Assembly (NCBI RefSeq): GCF_039941015.1 | Contig: NZ_JBDVFI010000094.1 | Strand: one strand, 5' to 3' | Length of the DNA: 64,000 bases | DNA from: Sedimentitalea sp039941015 | GTDB taxonomy: Bacteria; Pseudomonadota; Alphaproteobacteria; Rhodobacterales; Rhodobacteraceae | Shown: piece by piece, positions 18,427-27,642 of the stretch | How the letters are laid out: each line of letters opens with the position of its first letter | Position numbering within the stretch: the first letter of the stretch is position 1 | Translations under genes and position numbers: made by a program | Notes under the pieces: model-generated | Databases searched by the model: none | Told to the model about the DNA's origin: nothing | What the model saw: the letters and a program-made list of their open reading frames with translations, nothing else

Positions 18427-19406
18427 GCTGCGGTCTCCGCTGCCTTGAAACACTCGACAAACCGCCCTGCTCCGGGTTCAAAGCGCGGCACCGGATCGGT
18501 GCTGCAATCCGGTCCGGCGATCGCGCACCGGTCACGAAAGGCACAGCCTTGCATCGTGCCGATAAGTCCGGGCACGCGGCCCGGAATTGCGGGCAGTTCG
18601 CTGCCACGCAGGGTCACACCCGGTACCGGGATCGCGGCAAGAAGCCCTTGAGTATAAGGATGACATGGTGCCGCAAACAGATCGGCCACCGGCGCGCGTT
18701 CAGCGATACGCCCCGCGTACATGACAGCAACTTCGTCGGCGATGGCCGCGACGACACCCAAATCATGGGTAATCAGCAAGATCGACAACCCAAGATCAGT
18801 TTGCAACTCGCCCAACAATTCAAGGATTTGCGCCTGAATAGTCACATCGAGCGCCGTTGTCGGCTCGTCCGCGATAAGCAGTTTCGGGCGCCCCATCAGC
18901 GCCGAGGCAATCATGATGCGCTGGCGTTGGCCGCCGGAAAAGCCGTGCGGATATTGCGTTAGTCGCGCAGCCGGGTTGGAAATTCCAACACGCTCCAGCA
19001 TTTCGATGGCCCGCCCATCGGCGTCCCTGCGGCTCAACCCTTCCGAACGCATGACGCCTTCGGTCAACTGCCGTCCGATGGTCAGCGTCGGGTTCAGCGC
19101 GCTGGTCGGATCCTGAAAGATCATCGCAACATCGCGACCGCGCATCCGATCCAGTTTGGTTGACGTTTTATCAGACAAGTCGTGCCCGGTCATCATGAAC
19201 GTATCTGTCGTGATCTGGGCATAACGCGGCAACAGCCCCATGATCGACATGGCGGTCAGTGACTTACCGCACCCGGACTCGCCAACCAGACACAGCGTAT
19301 CTCCGCGTGCGATTTGCAAATCGACCCCGCGCACCGCGTTCAGCATCCCTCGTTCCGTGGGCAGCGAGACCCTGAGGTTCCGGATATCCAGCATCATGTC
19401 GGTCAT
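18423..19406 (-). CDS. ABC transporter ATP-binding protein, DppD-like
   Basis: A 327-residue ABC cassette with Walker A GESGCGKSLTA near residue 40, signature FSGGQRQRIMIASAL near 153 and Walker B LLIADEPTTALD. The C-terminal cysteine motif GCAFRDRCAIAGPDC resembles the Fe-S-like or structural motif of DppD proteins. Its start overlaps the permease stop by ATGA and its stop overlaps the DppF-like start the same way, so all three are translationally coupled. Confidence 0.92.
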   Translation of the reverse strand: MTDMMLDIRNLRVSLPTERGMLNAVRGVDLQIARGDTLCLVGESGCGKSLTAMSIMGLLPRYAQITTDTFMMTGHDLSDKTSTKLDRMRGRDVAMIFQDPTSALNPTLTIGRQLTEGVMRSEGLSRRDADGRAIEMLERVGISNPAARLTQYPHGFSGGQRQRIMIASALMGRPKLLIADEPTTALDVTIQAQILELLGELQTDLGLSILLITHDLGVVAAIADEVAVMYAGRIAERAPVADLFAAPCHPYTQGLLAAIPVPGVTLRGSELPAIPGRVPGLIGTMQGCAFRDRCAIAGPDCSTDPVPRFEPGAGRFVECFKAAETAA

Positions 19407-20275
19407 CTCTTTGCAGGCCCCGTAATATCGCGCATTCCGTCACCAAACAGGTTCACCGCCAGCACCAGCACACAGAGTGCGGACCCCGGCAGGGCAATGA
19501 GCCAGGGATCAAACAGAATGTTGTCTCGCCCTTCGGAAATCATCAGCCCCCAGGATGGCGTCGGCGGGCGCACGCCCAGACCGAGAAACGACAGCGCCGC
19601 TTCGAGCAGGATGACGTTCGCCACCTCAAGCGAGACAACGACGAGGATCGTGGCCTGCATGTTGGGCAGGATTTCCAGAAACAGGATGCGCGGTCGGCTG
19701 GCACCGACGGCCCGCAAGCCCATGATGAATTCCTGATGCCGCAGGCTTTGCGCCGCAGCGCGAGTGACGACGGCAAAGCGGTCCCACAACAGCAGGCCCA
19801 GCACGGTAATCAGCGTGGTCAAAGATGCTCCGCCCAAAGCCACCGCCGCCAGTGCCACAAGAACGATGGGCAGCGACAGACGGGTGGTGATGGCAAAGCT
19901 GATGATCATGTCGATCCGGCCACCGAAATACCCGGCAAGCAGACCCAGCGTGATGCCGATTGCCCCAGAAACAAGGATCACCCCCAGCCCAACGCCTAGA
20001 GAGACCCGCGCACCGTAGATCATCCGTGACAGGTAATCGCGCCCCAGATGATCGGTGCCCAGCAGATGCTCGGGTACGGATCGGTCGTGCCAGAACGGAG
20101 GCAACAAACGGCGGGTCAGGTCCTGTGCCAACGGGTCATGCGGGGCCAGCAACGGCGCGAAGATCGCGATTGCGACGATGATTGCCAGCAGCGTGCCGCC
20201 GATAAGAACGCCGGTATTTCCGCGCATCTTGCGCCAAAAGCTCGGCCTTGCGGTTTCTACCGTTGCATCGGTCAT
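19403..20275 (-). CDS. ABC transporter permease, DppC-like
   Basis: A 290-residue inner-membrane permease with a cytoplasmic N-terminus, a first helix near residues 22-44 and the family motif HLLGTDHLGRDYLSRMIYGAR near 75-95. The EAA loop is HQEFIMGLRAVGASRPRILF near residue 185. It begins one base after the DppB-like stop and partners it in the channel. Confidence 0.92.
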   Translation of the reverse strand: MTDATVETARPSFWRKMRGNTGVLIGGTLLAIIVAIAIFAPLLAPHDPLAQDLTRRLLPPFWHDRSVPEHLLGTDHLGRDYLSRMIYGARVSLGVGLGVILVSGAIGITLGLLAGYFGGRIDMIISFAITTRLSLPIVLVALAAVALGGASLTTLITVLGLLLWDRFAVVTRAAAQSLRHQEFIMGLRAVGASRPRILFLEILPNMQATILVVVSLEVANVILLEAALSFLGLGVRPPTPSWGLMISEGRDNILFDPWLIALPGSALCVLVLAVNLFGDGMRDITGPAKR

Positions 20276-20276
20276 G

Positions 20277-21197
20277 TCAGGATGCCCCTCTCAGCCGCGG
20301 ATCAAGAACCGCGTTCAGAATGTCGGCCAGCATGGTCAGCAACACATAGAGCAGCGACAGGATCAGAATGATCGCCTGCACCACCGGGAGGTCGCTGCGC
20401 AGCAGGGATTCCCATGCCAGCCGCCCCAGCCCATTCAGCGCGAAGACGCTTTCAATCACGATAGACCCGGACAAAAGCTGCCCCAATTGCACCGCCGCCA
20501 GCGACACCAGCGGCAGTACCGCATTGCGCACCGCGTGGCGCCAGATGACCACATGCATCGGCAGGCCCTTGGCTCTGGCCGCGCGGATATAATCGGTGGC
20601 CAGCACGTCGATCATGCCGGATCTGGTGATACGCATGAGTTCGGGAATGGCATAGTAGCTTAGAACAATGACCGGCAGGATATAGCCCTGCCAGGTCTCT
20701 GCTCCCGAAATCGGCACCCAGCCGTACCAGACGCCAAAGACGACGATGGCCATCAGTCCAAGCCAGAAACTCGGTATCGCCTGGCCGGACACCGCAATGA
20801 CCAGCGCAACGCGGTCGATCCAACCATGAGGCCGCAGCGCCGCAGCGATACCCAGCGGCACCGCGATGACCACCGCCACGATGAACGATATGAAACCAAG
20901 CCGCAGCGTCACACCAACACGGTTGCTGATAATTTCCGTTACAGGGACGTTGAAATAGATGCTTTGCCCCAGATCGCCGGCCACGGCGCTGCTGATCCAG
21001 TCGAAATATTGCACGATGATCGGGCGATCAAAACCATAGGCAACGCGGATCGCCTCGGCATCCTCGGCGCGCCCGCCCGCTCCGGCAATGGCGATCGCGG
21101 GATCCCCCGACAGGAACATCAACGCGAAACTCAGCGCCGAAACCGTCAGGCATACGCAAAAGGCGACGAGCAATCGTCTGGAAATGAATGTGAGCAT
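20277..21197 (-). CDS. ABC transporter permease, DppB-like
   Basis: A 306-residue permease with the expected DppB topology. The first helix ends in MFLSGDPAIAIAG, the residues near 45-70 form the periplasmic loop, and the EAA loop is ATDYIRAARAKGLPMHVVIWRH near 200-220. It follows the binding-protein gene after 74 bases that contain a strong hairpin, and is closely spaced with the DppC-like gene. Confidence 0.92.
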   Translation of the reverse strand: MLTFISRRLLVAFCVCLTVSALSFALMFLSGDPAIAIAGAGGRAEDAEAIRVAYGFDRPIIVQYFDWISSAVAGDLGQSIYFNVPVTEIISNRVGVTLRLGFISFIVAVVIAVPLGIAAALRPHGWIDRVALVIAVSGQAIPSFWLGLMAIVVFGVWYGWVPISGAETWQGYILPVIVLSYYAIPELMRITRSGMIDVLATDYIRAARAKGLPMHVVIWRHAVRNAVLPLVSLAAVQLGQLLSGSIVIESVFALNGLGRLAWESLLRSDLPVVQAIILILSLLYVLLTMLADILNAVLDPRLRGAS

Positions 21198-21216
21198 GAT
21201 GTCTTTCCGTTGATCT

Positions 21217-21251
21217 GGTGCCGGGCGGCAGGGAGAAAACCGCCCGGCACC
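21217..21251 (-). other. Strong intercistronic hairpin between binding-protein and permease genes
   Basis: GGTGCCGGGCGG (21217-21228) and CCGCCCGGCACC (21240-21251) are a perfect 12-bp inverted repeat around an 11-base loop, placed 20 bases downstream of the binding-protein stop on the minus strand. There is no U-tract on that strand after the stem. It probably protects the binding-protein message from 3' decay. Confidence 0.6.
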
Positions 21252-21271
21252 GTTCCGCGTGGGAGGTCAGC

Positions 21272-22804
21272 CTATTTCCAGCTGGCCATCCACCAGCGGG
21301 CGAACTCATCCGGGTGCGGGGTAAAGTTCAGATCGTTTGACAGGCCATAGTTGACGTTAAAGTTGTACATCGGCATCCAATAGGCTTCTTCGGCGATCTT
21401 TTTGACGGCCATGGCATAGTTCTCGGCCCGAACCTCGCGGTCAGATGCGGTATCAGCCTCGGTCAGCCAGCCTGCCAGTTCCTTGTCCTGCACCAGATCA
21501 TCCGCACCACCGCCAAAGAAGTTCGACAGGATGAACGCGGTGTCGCCGATGCCATAGCTGCCCCAGTTCGAAAAGAACGCCGGAAGCTCTTTGGCACGCC
21601 ATTTGCCGATGCCCGACGCGTATTGCTGTTCGTTCAGAACCAGCGTGACGCCGACATTTGCCAGATCGGCAGCAACGGCCTCGGCGGTCGGGCGCGGCAT
21701 GGCGGCAAAGACCATTTCCATTTCGAACCCGTCGGGGTAACCGGCTTCGGCCAGCAATGCCTTGGCCTTCTCGGGGTCAAAGTCATAGGTCGCGACATCC
21801 TGTTCACAGCCGAACTGTGCCGGGTTGCAGGGGGTGTTCAGAACCTTGGATGCACCACCCGCAAACGCTTCGACAATCGCGCCACGGTTGGTGGCGTGGA
21901 TCAGCGCCTGGCGCACTTTCTTGTCGGCAATCGGGCTGTCACCGGCCAGTGCCTCGGGGGCGAAACCGACATAGCCGATGCGCATGATCGGCGCGCTGAT
22001 GATCTGCACCCGGCCTTCCAGACGCGACGCCTGATCCGGAGGAATACGCCAGATCCAGTCGAGATCGCCGGACATCAGTTCGGCGTACTGGGTGTTCATC
22101 TCGGGAATGGTCCGCACGGTGATCTTGTCGATGGTCGCGCCGCTCTTGGGACTTCCAGCATAGTGATCTTCAAACCGCTCCAGTTCATAGCGAATGCCCG
22201 GCTCTTGCGAGACAAGCTTGTAAGGACCCGTTCCAATCGGGGTCGCCGCCATCCCGGCAGAGCCATTTTCGGCGAAGAAGGCGTGCGGATAGATCGGAAG
22301 CGCATCCGCCAGCATCTCGACCGCACCGGCAAAGGGTTTGGACATGTTGATGCGGACCTTGTAGTCGTCCAGCTTTTCAACACTCTCGATCCAGTCGACC
22401 GAGATGGAATAACGGGTGCCATATTCCTCGGTGATCACGGTGTTCAGCGTTTCGACCACATCGTCGGCAGTGAAATCAGCGCCATTGTGGAATTTCACGC
22501 CTTGGCGCAGGGTGAATTCCATGGTCAGCGGGCCGGTAAAATCCCAGCTTTCGGCCAATGCAGGCACGATTTCCCCGGTGTCGAGGTTTTTGTAGAGCAA
22601 TCCATCATAGATGTGGCGCGCGAGGATCAGGCCCTGGCGTCCGGCAATCTTGTAGGTGTCGAGCGGCTCCGGCTCGGCGGCAAAGGCCACGTTCAGTGTG
22701 TTACTGGCCTTGTCAGCCATGGCAGGCGTGCCAAGTGTCAGGGCGGTGCTTGCGGCCAGCGCCGCAATGCCACCAAGGATGAATTTCGAAGAGCTGTTTG
22801 TCAT
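21272..22804 (-). CDS. ABC transporter substrate-binding protein, family 5
   Basis: A 510-residue binding protein of the DppA/OppA type. A signal peptide at the start (hydrophobic residues about 8-28, ending at ALTLGTPAMA) precedes the mature domain. Landmarks are EPLDTYKIAGRQG, ESWDFTGPLTMEFTLRQGVKFHNG and GTGPYKLV near residue 170, and VRQALIHATNRGAIVEAF near 285. The ATG at 22804 is chosen over an in-frame start at 22882 because it gives the signal peptide directly. The solute may be a peptide or amino-acid derivative related to the RidA and RraA-like genes upstream. Confidence 0.92.
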   Translation of the reverse strand: MTNSSSKFILGGIAALAASTALTLGTPAMADKASNTLNVAFAAEPEPLDTYKIAGRQGLILARHIYDGLLYKNLDTGEIVPALAESWDFTGPLTMEFTLRQGVKFHNGADFTADDVVETLNTVITEEYGTRYSISVDWIESVEKLDDYKVRINMSKPFAGAVEMLADALPIYPHAFFAENGSAGMAATPIGTGPYKLVSQEPGIRYELERFEDHYAGSPKSGATIDKITVRTIPEMNTQYAELMSGDLDWIWRIPPDQASRLEGRVQIISAPIMRIGYVGFAPEALAGDSPIADKKVRQALIHATNRGAIVEAFAGGASKVLNTPCNPAQFGCEQDVATYDFDPEKAKALLAEAGYPDGFEMEMVFAAMPRPTAEAVAADLANVGVTLVLNEQQYASGIGKWRAKELPAFFSNWGSYGIGDTAFILSNFFGGGADDLVQDKELAGWLTEADTASDREVRAENYAMAVKKIAEEAYWMPMYNFNVNYGLSNDLNFTPHPDEFARWWMASWK

Positions 22805-22859
22805 GGTTCTCTCTGTTGCTTGGGTGAAGTGAAAAGGAACGCGCGCCGATCTTCCGGTT

Positions 22860-23474
22860 CTACGCGGGCTGTTTGTTTGCACGAGTGATTTCGGCCAGTG
22901 TCTCGCCTGCCCTCAGACGTTCGAGGATGACAAGCTCGTCCTCCTGCATCCGGCGGGCACGGTCGATGTGGGCTTGGGCCTCGGACGGGTCGAGCACGAC
23001 GACCCCGCTCTCATCGGCCAGCACCAAGTCGCCGGGGTGCACAGCAACGCCGCCGCAATGGATGGTGACATTGATATCGCCGCCGATCCCGCGCGGCTTA
23101 GTGGTGATGGGCGACCGGCCCCGGCACCAGACTGGAAATCCGGCATCGGTGATCGCAGAGCGGTCGGTGACAAAACCGTCAATCACCGCACCAGCGACAC
23201 CGCGCGCTTGAGCGGCGCAGGTCGTAACCGCGCCCCAGCAGGCATGGCGCAGGTCGCCGCATCGATCCACGACAATCACCTGCCCCGGCTCGGCGGCTGA
23301 CAAGGCATCAACCAGCGCCGCGCCGTCATCGCCCTGCATCCGCAGGGTCAGTGCGGGGCCGAAAATCCGGCGGTCCGGCAGCAACGCCTGCAGCGATGGC
23401 GCCATGAACCCTGTTTCCAGAAAATGTCCAAGCGTTGCCGTTTCGACGTCTGATAGATCGTTCTGAGATTTCAT
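22860..23474 (-). CDS. RraA-like / HMG-aldolase-family protein
   Basis: A 204-residue protein of the RraA/4-hydroxy-4-methyl-2-oxoglutarate aldolase fold. It contains the family core AAEPGQVIVVDRCGDLRHACWG near residues 85-106, and ARGVAGAVIDGFVTDR near 115-130. The GD..RHACWG segment provides the Asp/Arg positions used for metal and pyruvate-enolate binding in HMG aldolases. It lacks the regulator-only short form and has a C-terminal helix of about 35 residues. The ATG at 23474 is preceded by AGGACAGG. It lies between ridA-like and peptide-transporter genes, so it may cleave or decarboxylate a keto acid from the imported compound. Confidence 0.8.
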   Translation of the reverse strand: MKSQNDLSDVETATLGHFLETGFMAPSLQALLPDRRIFGPALTLRMQGDDGAALVDALSAAEPGQVIVVDRCGDLRHACWGAVTTCAAQARGVAGAVIDGFVTDRSAITDAGFPVWCRGRSPITTKPRGIGGDINVTIHCGGVAVHPGDLVLADESGVVVLDPSEAQAHIDRARRMQEDELVILERLRAGETLAEITRANKQPA

Positions 23475-23580
23475 GCCCTGTCCTGACGCTGGGTGAATTC
23501 CCAAAAGAAGACGTCGCGGAGGGGGCTGGGTCAAATAGGCGGGGGTTATGGCAACCATAACCCCCAGCCGTTGGGGTCGA

Positions 23581-23925
23581 TCAGATCGCCGCGGTGACGA
23601 TGAACTCCACCTTGTATTCGGGCGTGGCGAGTTTTGCCTCGCCACAGGCGCGCGCCGCCGGGTTGGACGGGTCGATCCAGGCGTCGTAAACCGCGTTCAT
23701 TCCCTGAAAGTCAGCCATGTCCGCCAGCCAGATAATGACCTGCAACAGCTTGGATTTACTGCTGCCTGCCTCTTCGAGCAGACGGTCGATGGATGCGAGG
23801 CAATCCTTGGTCTGGGTGGCCACATCGGCACCGGCGGTACCGACCTGCCCGGCCAGATAGACAGTGTTGTTGTGAATGACGACCTGGCTCATGCGGGGGC
23901 CGGGGTGCAGACGGGTTATGCTCAT
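23581..23925 (-). CDS. RidA family protein (YjgF/YER057c/UK114)
   Basis: A 114-residue RidA-type protein. It shows the N-terminal GPRMSQVVIHNNTVYLAGQVG strand, a central VIIWLADMADFQGMNAVYDAWI region and the C-terminal KVEFIVTAAI. The canonical RidA Arg that binds the imine intermediate (usually in a NPPAR-type segment) corresponds to the Arg in SNPAARACGEAKL, so deaminase activity on 2-aminoacrylate-like enamines is plausible. First gene of the minus-strand operon, divergent from the LysR gene. Confidence 0.88.
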   Translation of the reverse strand: MSITRLHPGPRMSQVVIHNNTVYLAGQVGTAGADVATQTKDCLASIDRLLEEAGSSKSKLLQVIIWLADMADFQGMNAVYDAWIDPSNPAARACGEAKLATPEYKVEFIVTAAI

Positions 23926-24015
23926 GGTTTTCGCTCTCCGATTAAAAGTTTGGCAAGCTTAACGAAACCCGCACAATCCGCACAGGCAGAAATCATAGCC
24001 AAAGAGCATGGCAAA

Positions 24016-24055
24016 CATAGAACTGTACTATGCTATGGTTGCTGCCTAAATAGGC
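24016..24055. promoter_or_regulatory. Two dyads in the RidA-operon/LysR divergent promoter
   Basis: CATAG-N7-CTATG (24016-24032) and GCCTA-AA-TAGGC (24044-24055) are two perfect inverted repeats, 11 bases apart, in the 170-base gap upstream of the LysR gene. LysR proteins often occupy two such sites, an activation and an autoregulation site, in divergent promoters. Assignment rests on symmetry and location. Confidence 0.45.
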
Positions 24056-24095
24056 AATCCAATCCGCAACCGATCCCAAAGACGAGCTACTGCCA

Positions 24096-25028
24096 ATGGA
24101 GTCACTCCCGCAATCGGACCTGAACTGGAACTTGCTGCGCATGTTCTACATGATTGCCAAGGAACAAAGCATCACCAAGGCTGCAAAACGGTTGGGCCTG
24201 AGCCAACCCTCGGTGAGCAACGCCTTGCAGAAACTCGAAGCTCAGCTTGATTGCCAACTGGTGTTTCGCGACAGTCGCCATTTCGAACTGACGACGCGGG
24301 GCGACAAGATTTTTCAGGAATGCCGCGACATTTTTCACAGCGCCGAACGGATCTCGTTGCTGGTGCGCGATTCCGAAGAAGAAGAACGCGGGCAGGTTCG
24401 CTACAAGATCATCTCCAACCTCGTTTCGCCGTTTCTGGACGAATTGCTCCGCCTCTATCATCAGCGCCACCCTTCGGTGGTGTTTCAAAGCGAGGTTCAG
24501 AATAGCCAGACCATCGTGCGCTCGATCCAGCAAGGCAAGGTGCCTCTGGGCTTCTGCCTTTTGACAAAGCCCCTCGTCAACCTGCCCTCGGTTCGCCTCT
24601 TTCGCGAAGAATTCTGTGTGTTTTGCGGTGCCGAGCATCCGCTTTTCGGGCGGGAAACCGTTGAGCTGCGTGATCTGCAACGTGAACCGTTCATCTCGTT
24701 CGCCTGCGCCACCGAAGGCATGGGTCTGGAGCCGATGTCGGTGTTGCGCGAAGGAACACGGCTAGGAAACCGGATCAATGGGCTGAGTACCAATATCGAA
24801 GAAGTCAGGCGGATGATCGTGGCCGGATTTGGCATCGGCATCCTGCCGGTTCTTACCGCTCAGGATGATATCCGGAGGGGTGATTTGTGGCCGCTCAAGA
24901 TCACCGACGAGACGATCGGCGCGGATGTCTATCTGGTCCATGCCCCGTTAGAGACTCTCTCTCCATCAGAGCACAAGTTTGTTGCGATGGCGCAGGAATT
25001 GCTCGCGCTTTATCCCGATATGTCCTGA
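24096..25028 (+). CDS. LysR-family transcriptional regulator
   Basis: A 310-residue LTTR. The winged HTH is at residues 8-66 (SITKAAKRLGLSQPSVSNALQKLE is the helix-turn-helix). The periplasmic-binding-like effector domain follows from about 90 to 295, with RRMIVAGFGIGILPVL near residue 230. It diverges from the RidA/RraA/peptide-transporter operon and probably controls it. It is convergent with the hydrolase gene that follows. Confidence 0.92.
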   Translation: MESLPQSDLNWNLLRMFYMIAKEQSITKAAKRLGLSQPSVSNALQKLEAQLDCQLVFRDSRHFELTTRGDKIFQECRDIFHSAERISLLVRDSEEEERGQVRYKIISNLVSPFLDELLRLYHQRHPSVVFQSEVQNSQTIVRSIQQGKVPLGFCLLTKPLVNLPSVRLFREEFCVFCGAEHPLFGRETVELRDLQREPFISFACATEGMGLEPMSVLREGTRLGNRINGLSTNIEEVRRMIVAGFGIGILPVLTAQDDIRRGDLWPLKITDETIGADVYLVHAPLETLSPSEHKFVAMAQELLALYPDMS

Positions 25029-25083
25029 GACCAACAAACAGTTAAAGATGGCGGCCCGCGTTGCGGCGGACCTGCCATCTCAT

Positions 25084-26328
25084 TTACCGGTCGGCCCGTG
25101 CCACCACGGCATGCAAGAGAATATTCAGGCCAGCCACGAAATCCGCCGGCTCACAGCTTTCTTCATTGTTGTGCGTGATACCGTTCTTGCAAGGCGCAAA
25201 GATCATCGCCGTCGGGCAATGGGTGGCGAGGAAATAGGCATCGTGCCCTGCTTGGCTCTGAATATCTCGCCAGTTGAAATCCATCCGGATCGCCTGATCG
25301 CGGATACCGTCGATCATCTCGTGATCAAAGATATCGCCGCCCCATTCCCATTCATCCTCGATCACCGCTTCGCAGCCACAGCGCGCAGCCGATTCAAAGA
25401 GCGCGCGGCGCATCTTTTCCGCCATCGCGCGGGTGGTGATCGGATCGGGGTGGCGCACATCACAGACGGCTTCGGCCGTATCCGACAGGATGCCCGGCTT
25501 GTTAGGCCACGCGGTCAACCGCGCCGCCGTCGCCTTGCCGTCATGCACCGCGAAATCCCAACCGATGTCATCCACCGCCGTCAGCCAACGCGCACCCGCC
25601 GCCAACGCATTCTTGCGAAGGTCCATCGGTGTCGGCCCGGTATGCGAGGTCTGGCCTTTGAACGACGCACGCATCCCGCGCACCGGGTAGCCGCCGGTGA
25701 CAACGCCGACCTGACGGTTTTCCGCGTCCAGAATCGGCCCCTGCTCGATATGTAATTCGAAATAGGCGTCGATCTCGCCTGCCTTGCACTCCCGTGCGCC
25801 CTTGTATCCGATGCGGTCCAGTTCGTCCCCAAACCGCGCGCCATCATCGCCGATCAGGTCATGCACCCAATCGATGTCATACTTGCCAACAAAACAGCCC
25901 GAGGCGACCATCGGCGGCGAAAATCGTGCGCCCTCCTCGTTTGTCCAGTCGACGACGATAATGGGTCGCTTGGTGACATGGCCAAGGTCATTCAGGGTCC
26001 GGATCACTTCCAGTCCCGATAGAACCCCGGCGATGCCGTCAAAACGCCCGCCATTGATCTGGGTATCAAGGTGGCTGCCAATGAGGATCGGCGGCAGATC
26101 ATTGTCGGTGCCATCGCGGCGGCCAAAGATATTGCCCGCTGCGTCCACTTCGACGGTCAGACCGGCCTCTTCACACCATCTGCGAAAGAGGTTGCGCATG
26201 GTGCGGTCATCATCACTCAGCGTCAGGCGCGACAGGCCGCCGGGACGGCCAACGCCGATTTCGGCAGAGGCCTCGATGGTGGACCAGAATCGATCAAGAT
26301 CGACGCGGGTATCGGGTGTCATGGACAT
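25084..26328 (-). CDS. M20-family carbamoylase/allantoate amidohydrolase-type Zn hydrolase
   Basis: A 414-residue hydrolase of the N-carbamoyl-L-amino-acid hydrolase/allantoate amidohydrolase/beta-ureidopropionase group. Metal-site motifs are GSHLDTQINGGRFDG near residue 84, the Glu pair in WTNEEGARF near 128, ELHIEQGP near 192 and GITHNNEES near 387. The dimerisation-domain segment GQTSHTGPTPMD near residue 228 carries the substrate-binding residues. It probably removes a carbamoyl group from an imported ureido compound to give an amino acid, ammonia and CO2. Last gene of the TRAP operon, 30 bases after the large permease. Confidence 0.88.
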   Translation of the reverse strand: MSMTPDTRVDLDRFWSTIEASAEIGVGRPGGLSRLTLSDDDRTMRNLFRRWCEEAGLTVEVDAAGNIFGRRDGTDNDLPPILIGSHLDTQINGGRFDGIAGVLSGLEVIRTLNDLGHVTKRPIIVVDWTNEEGARFSPPMVASGCFVGKYDIDWVHDLIGDDGARFGDELDRIGYKGARECKAGEIDAYFELHIEQGPILDAENRQVGVVTGGYPVRGMRASFKGQTSHTGPTPMDLRKNALAAGARWLTAVDDIGWDFAVHDGKATAARLTAWPNKPGILSDTAEAVCDVRHPDPITTRAMAEKMRRALFESAARCGCEAVIEDEWEWGGDIFDHEMIDGIRDQAIRMDFNWRDIQSQAGHDAYFLATHCPTAMIFAPCKNGITHNNEESCEPADFVAGLNILLHAVVARADR

Positions 26329-26358
26329 GGGAAACCTTCTTTCTTTCGCAAGGCGGGA

Positions 26359-27642
26359 TCAGAACAGGATCGCCGGGAGTTCGGTGATCAAAGCGGGGAA
26401 CAGGACCAGCAACAGCAACACGCCGATCATCACACCGAGGAACGGCACGAGATATTTGAACGATGCGCTGAGCGGGATTTGCCCGACACGGCAAGCGGCC
26501 ATCAGGTCGATGCCCAATGGCGGCGTGTTGGCCCCGATGGCGAGGTTGATCGTCAGCAGGATGCCGAAATAGACGGGATCAATGCCATAGTGGGTCAGGA
26601 TCGGCAAAAAGACCGGCGCGAGGATCAGAATGATTGCGATGCTTTCCATAAAGGTGCCGAGGATCAGCAGGATCGCCATCATCATCAACAGCGCCACGGT
26701 GCCGCTTTCGGTAGCCTGTGTGATTCCAGAGACCGCCATCTGCGGCACCTGCTCGGCAGCGAGAATCCAGCCAAATACCGATGCCGAGGCGATGACCAGA
26801 AGGATCACCCCCGTCATCTCGGTGGTTTCACGTAAAAGGCGAAAGAGTGTGGAGAGCGAAAGCGCACGATAGACAAAAACCCCGATGAAGAGCGCATAGG
26901 CAACGCCAATCCCGGCGGCCTCGGTCGGGGTAAAGAAACCCAGCCGGATGCCGCCCACGATGATGATCGGCGCCAGCATTGCAAGGATTGAGCCCTTGGC
27001 CGCGCGACCAAGTTCGCCCCACGAGAAAGGCTCGCCCCCCTGCCAGCCATTGCGGCGCGAAATGCACCACGCAACGAGCATCAGCCCGAGGCCTAAAAGC
27101 ACGCCGGGAATGATAGCCGCGACGAAAAGCTGGCCGATGGAGCTGTTCGTGGCGGTGCCATAGACGATCAGCACGATCGACGGTGGAATGACAGTGCCCA
27201 GAGACCCGGCGCACCCCAGTGCCGAGGCGCTGAATCCGGGCGCATAACCCTGATCTTTCATCGCGGGCAGCATCATGGTGCCGATGGCAACCACATCGGC
27301 GACGCCCGAACCGGACAGCGACCCGAACATCATGCAGGCGATGATCATGACCATGGCCAGACCGCCGGTGCGCCGCCCAATCAGCGCCGAACACAACGCG
27401 ATGATCCGGGGCGCGAGGCCACCATGCACCATCAACAGCCCGGCCAGTAGGAACAATGGGATGGCCAGCAGCGTAAAGCTGTTGATCCCGGCCACGGCAC
27501 GTTGCGCAACGACGATCATCGGCGCTGCATCGGCAATCAGCAGGTAGAACATCGACGACAGGCCAAGCGCTACTGCGATAGGTGCATCAAGCAACACCAA
27601 CACGACAAAGGCCACAAGAAGCAAGGCAAGGGCGACGCTCAT
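26359..27642 (-). CDS. TRAP transporter large permease (DctM type)
   Basis: A 427-residue polytopic protein of canonical DctM length. Landmarks are AIPLFLLAGLLMVHGGLA near residue 55, GSLSGSGVADVVAIGTMM near 102, GSLGTVIPPSIVLIVYG near 138 and GANTPPLGIDLMAACRV near 376. The start MSVALALLLV (27642) gives an ATGA overlap with the small-permease gene; the longer frame to 27819 is an artefact. It moves a substrate for the adjacent carbamoylase-type hydrolase. Confidence 0.9.
   Translation of the reverse strand: MSVALALLLVAFVVLVLLDAPIAVALGLSSMFYLLIADAAPMIVVAQRAVAGINSFTLLAIPLFLLAGLLMVHGGLAPRIIALCSALIGRRTGGLAMVMIIACMMFGSLSGSGVADVVAIGTMMLPAMKDQGYAPGFSASALGCAGSLGTVIPPSIVLIVYGTATNSSIGQLFVAAIIPGVLLGLGLMLVAWCISRRNGWQGGEPFSWGELGRAAKGSILAMLAPIIIVGGIRLGFFTPTEAAGIGVAYALFIGVFVYRALSLSTLFRLLRETTEMTGVILLVIASASVFGWILAAEQVPQMAVSGITQATESGTVALLMMMAILLILGTFMESIAIILILAPVFLPILTHYGIDPVYFGILLTINLAIGANTPPLGIDLMAACRVGQIPLSASFKYLVPFLGVMIGVLLLLVLFPALITELPAILF

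Noticed and set aside
21623..22888. 421-codon plus-strand ORF
   Set aside because: Antisense shadow of the family 5 binding-protein gene at 21272-22804; composition is Arg/Gly/His-rich and has no domain.
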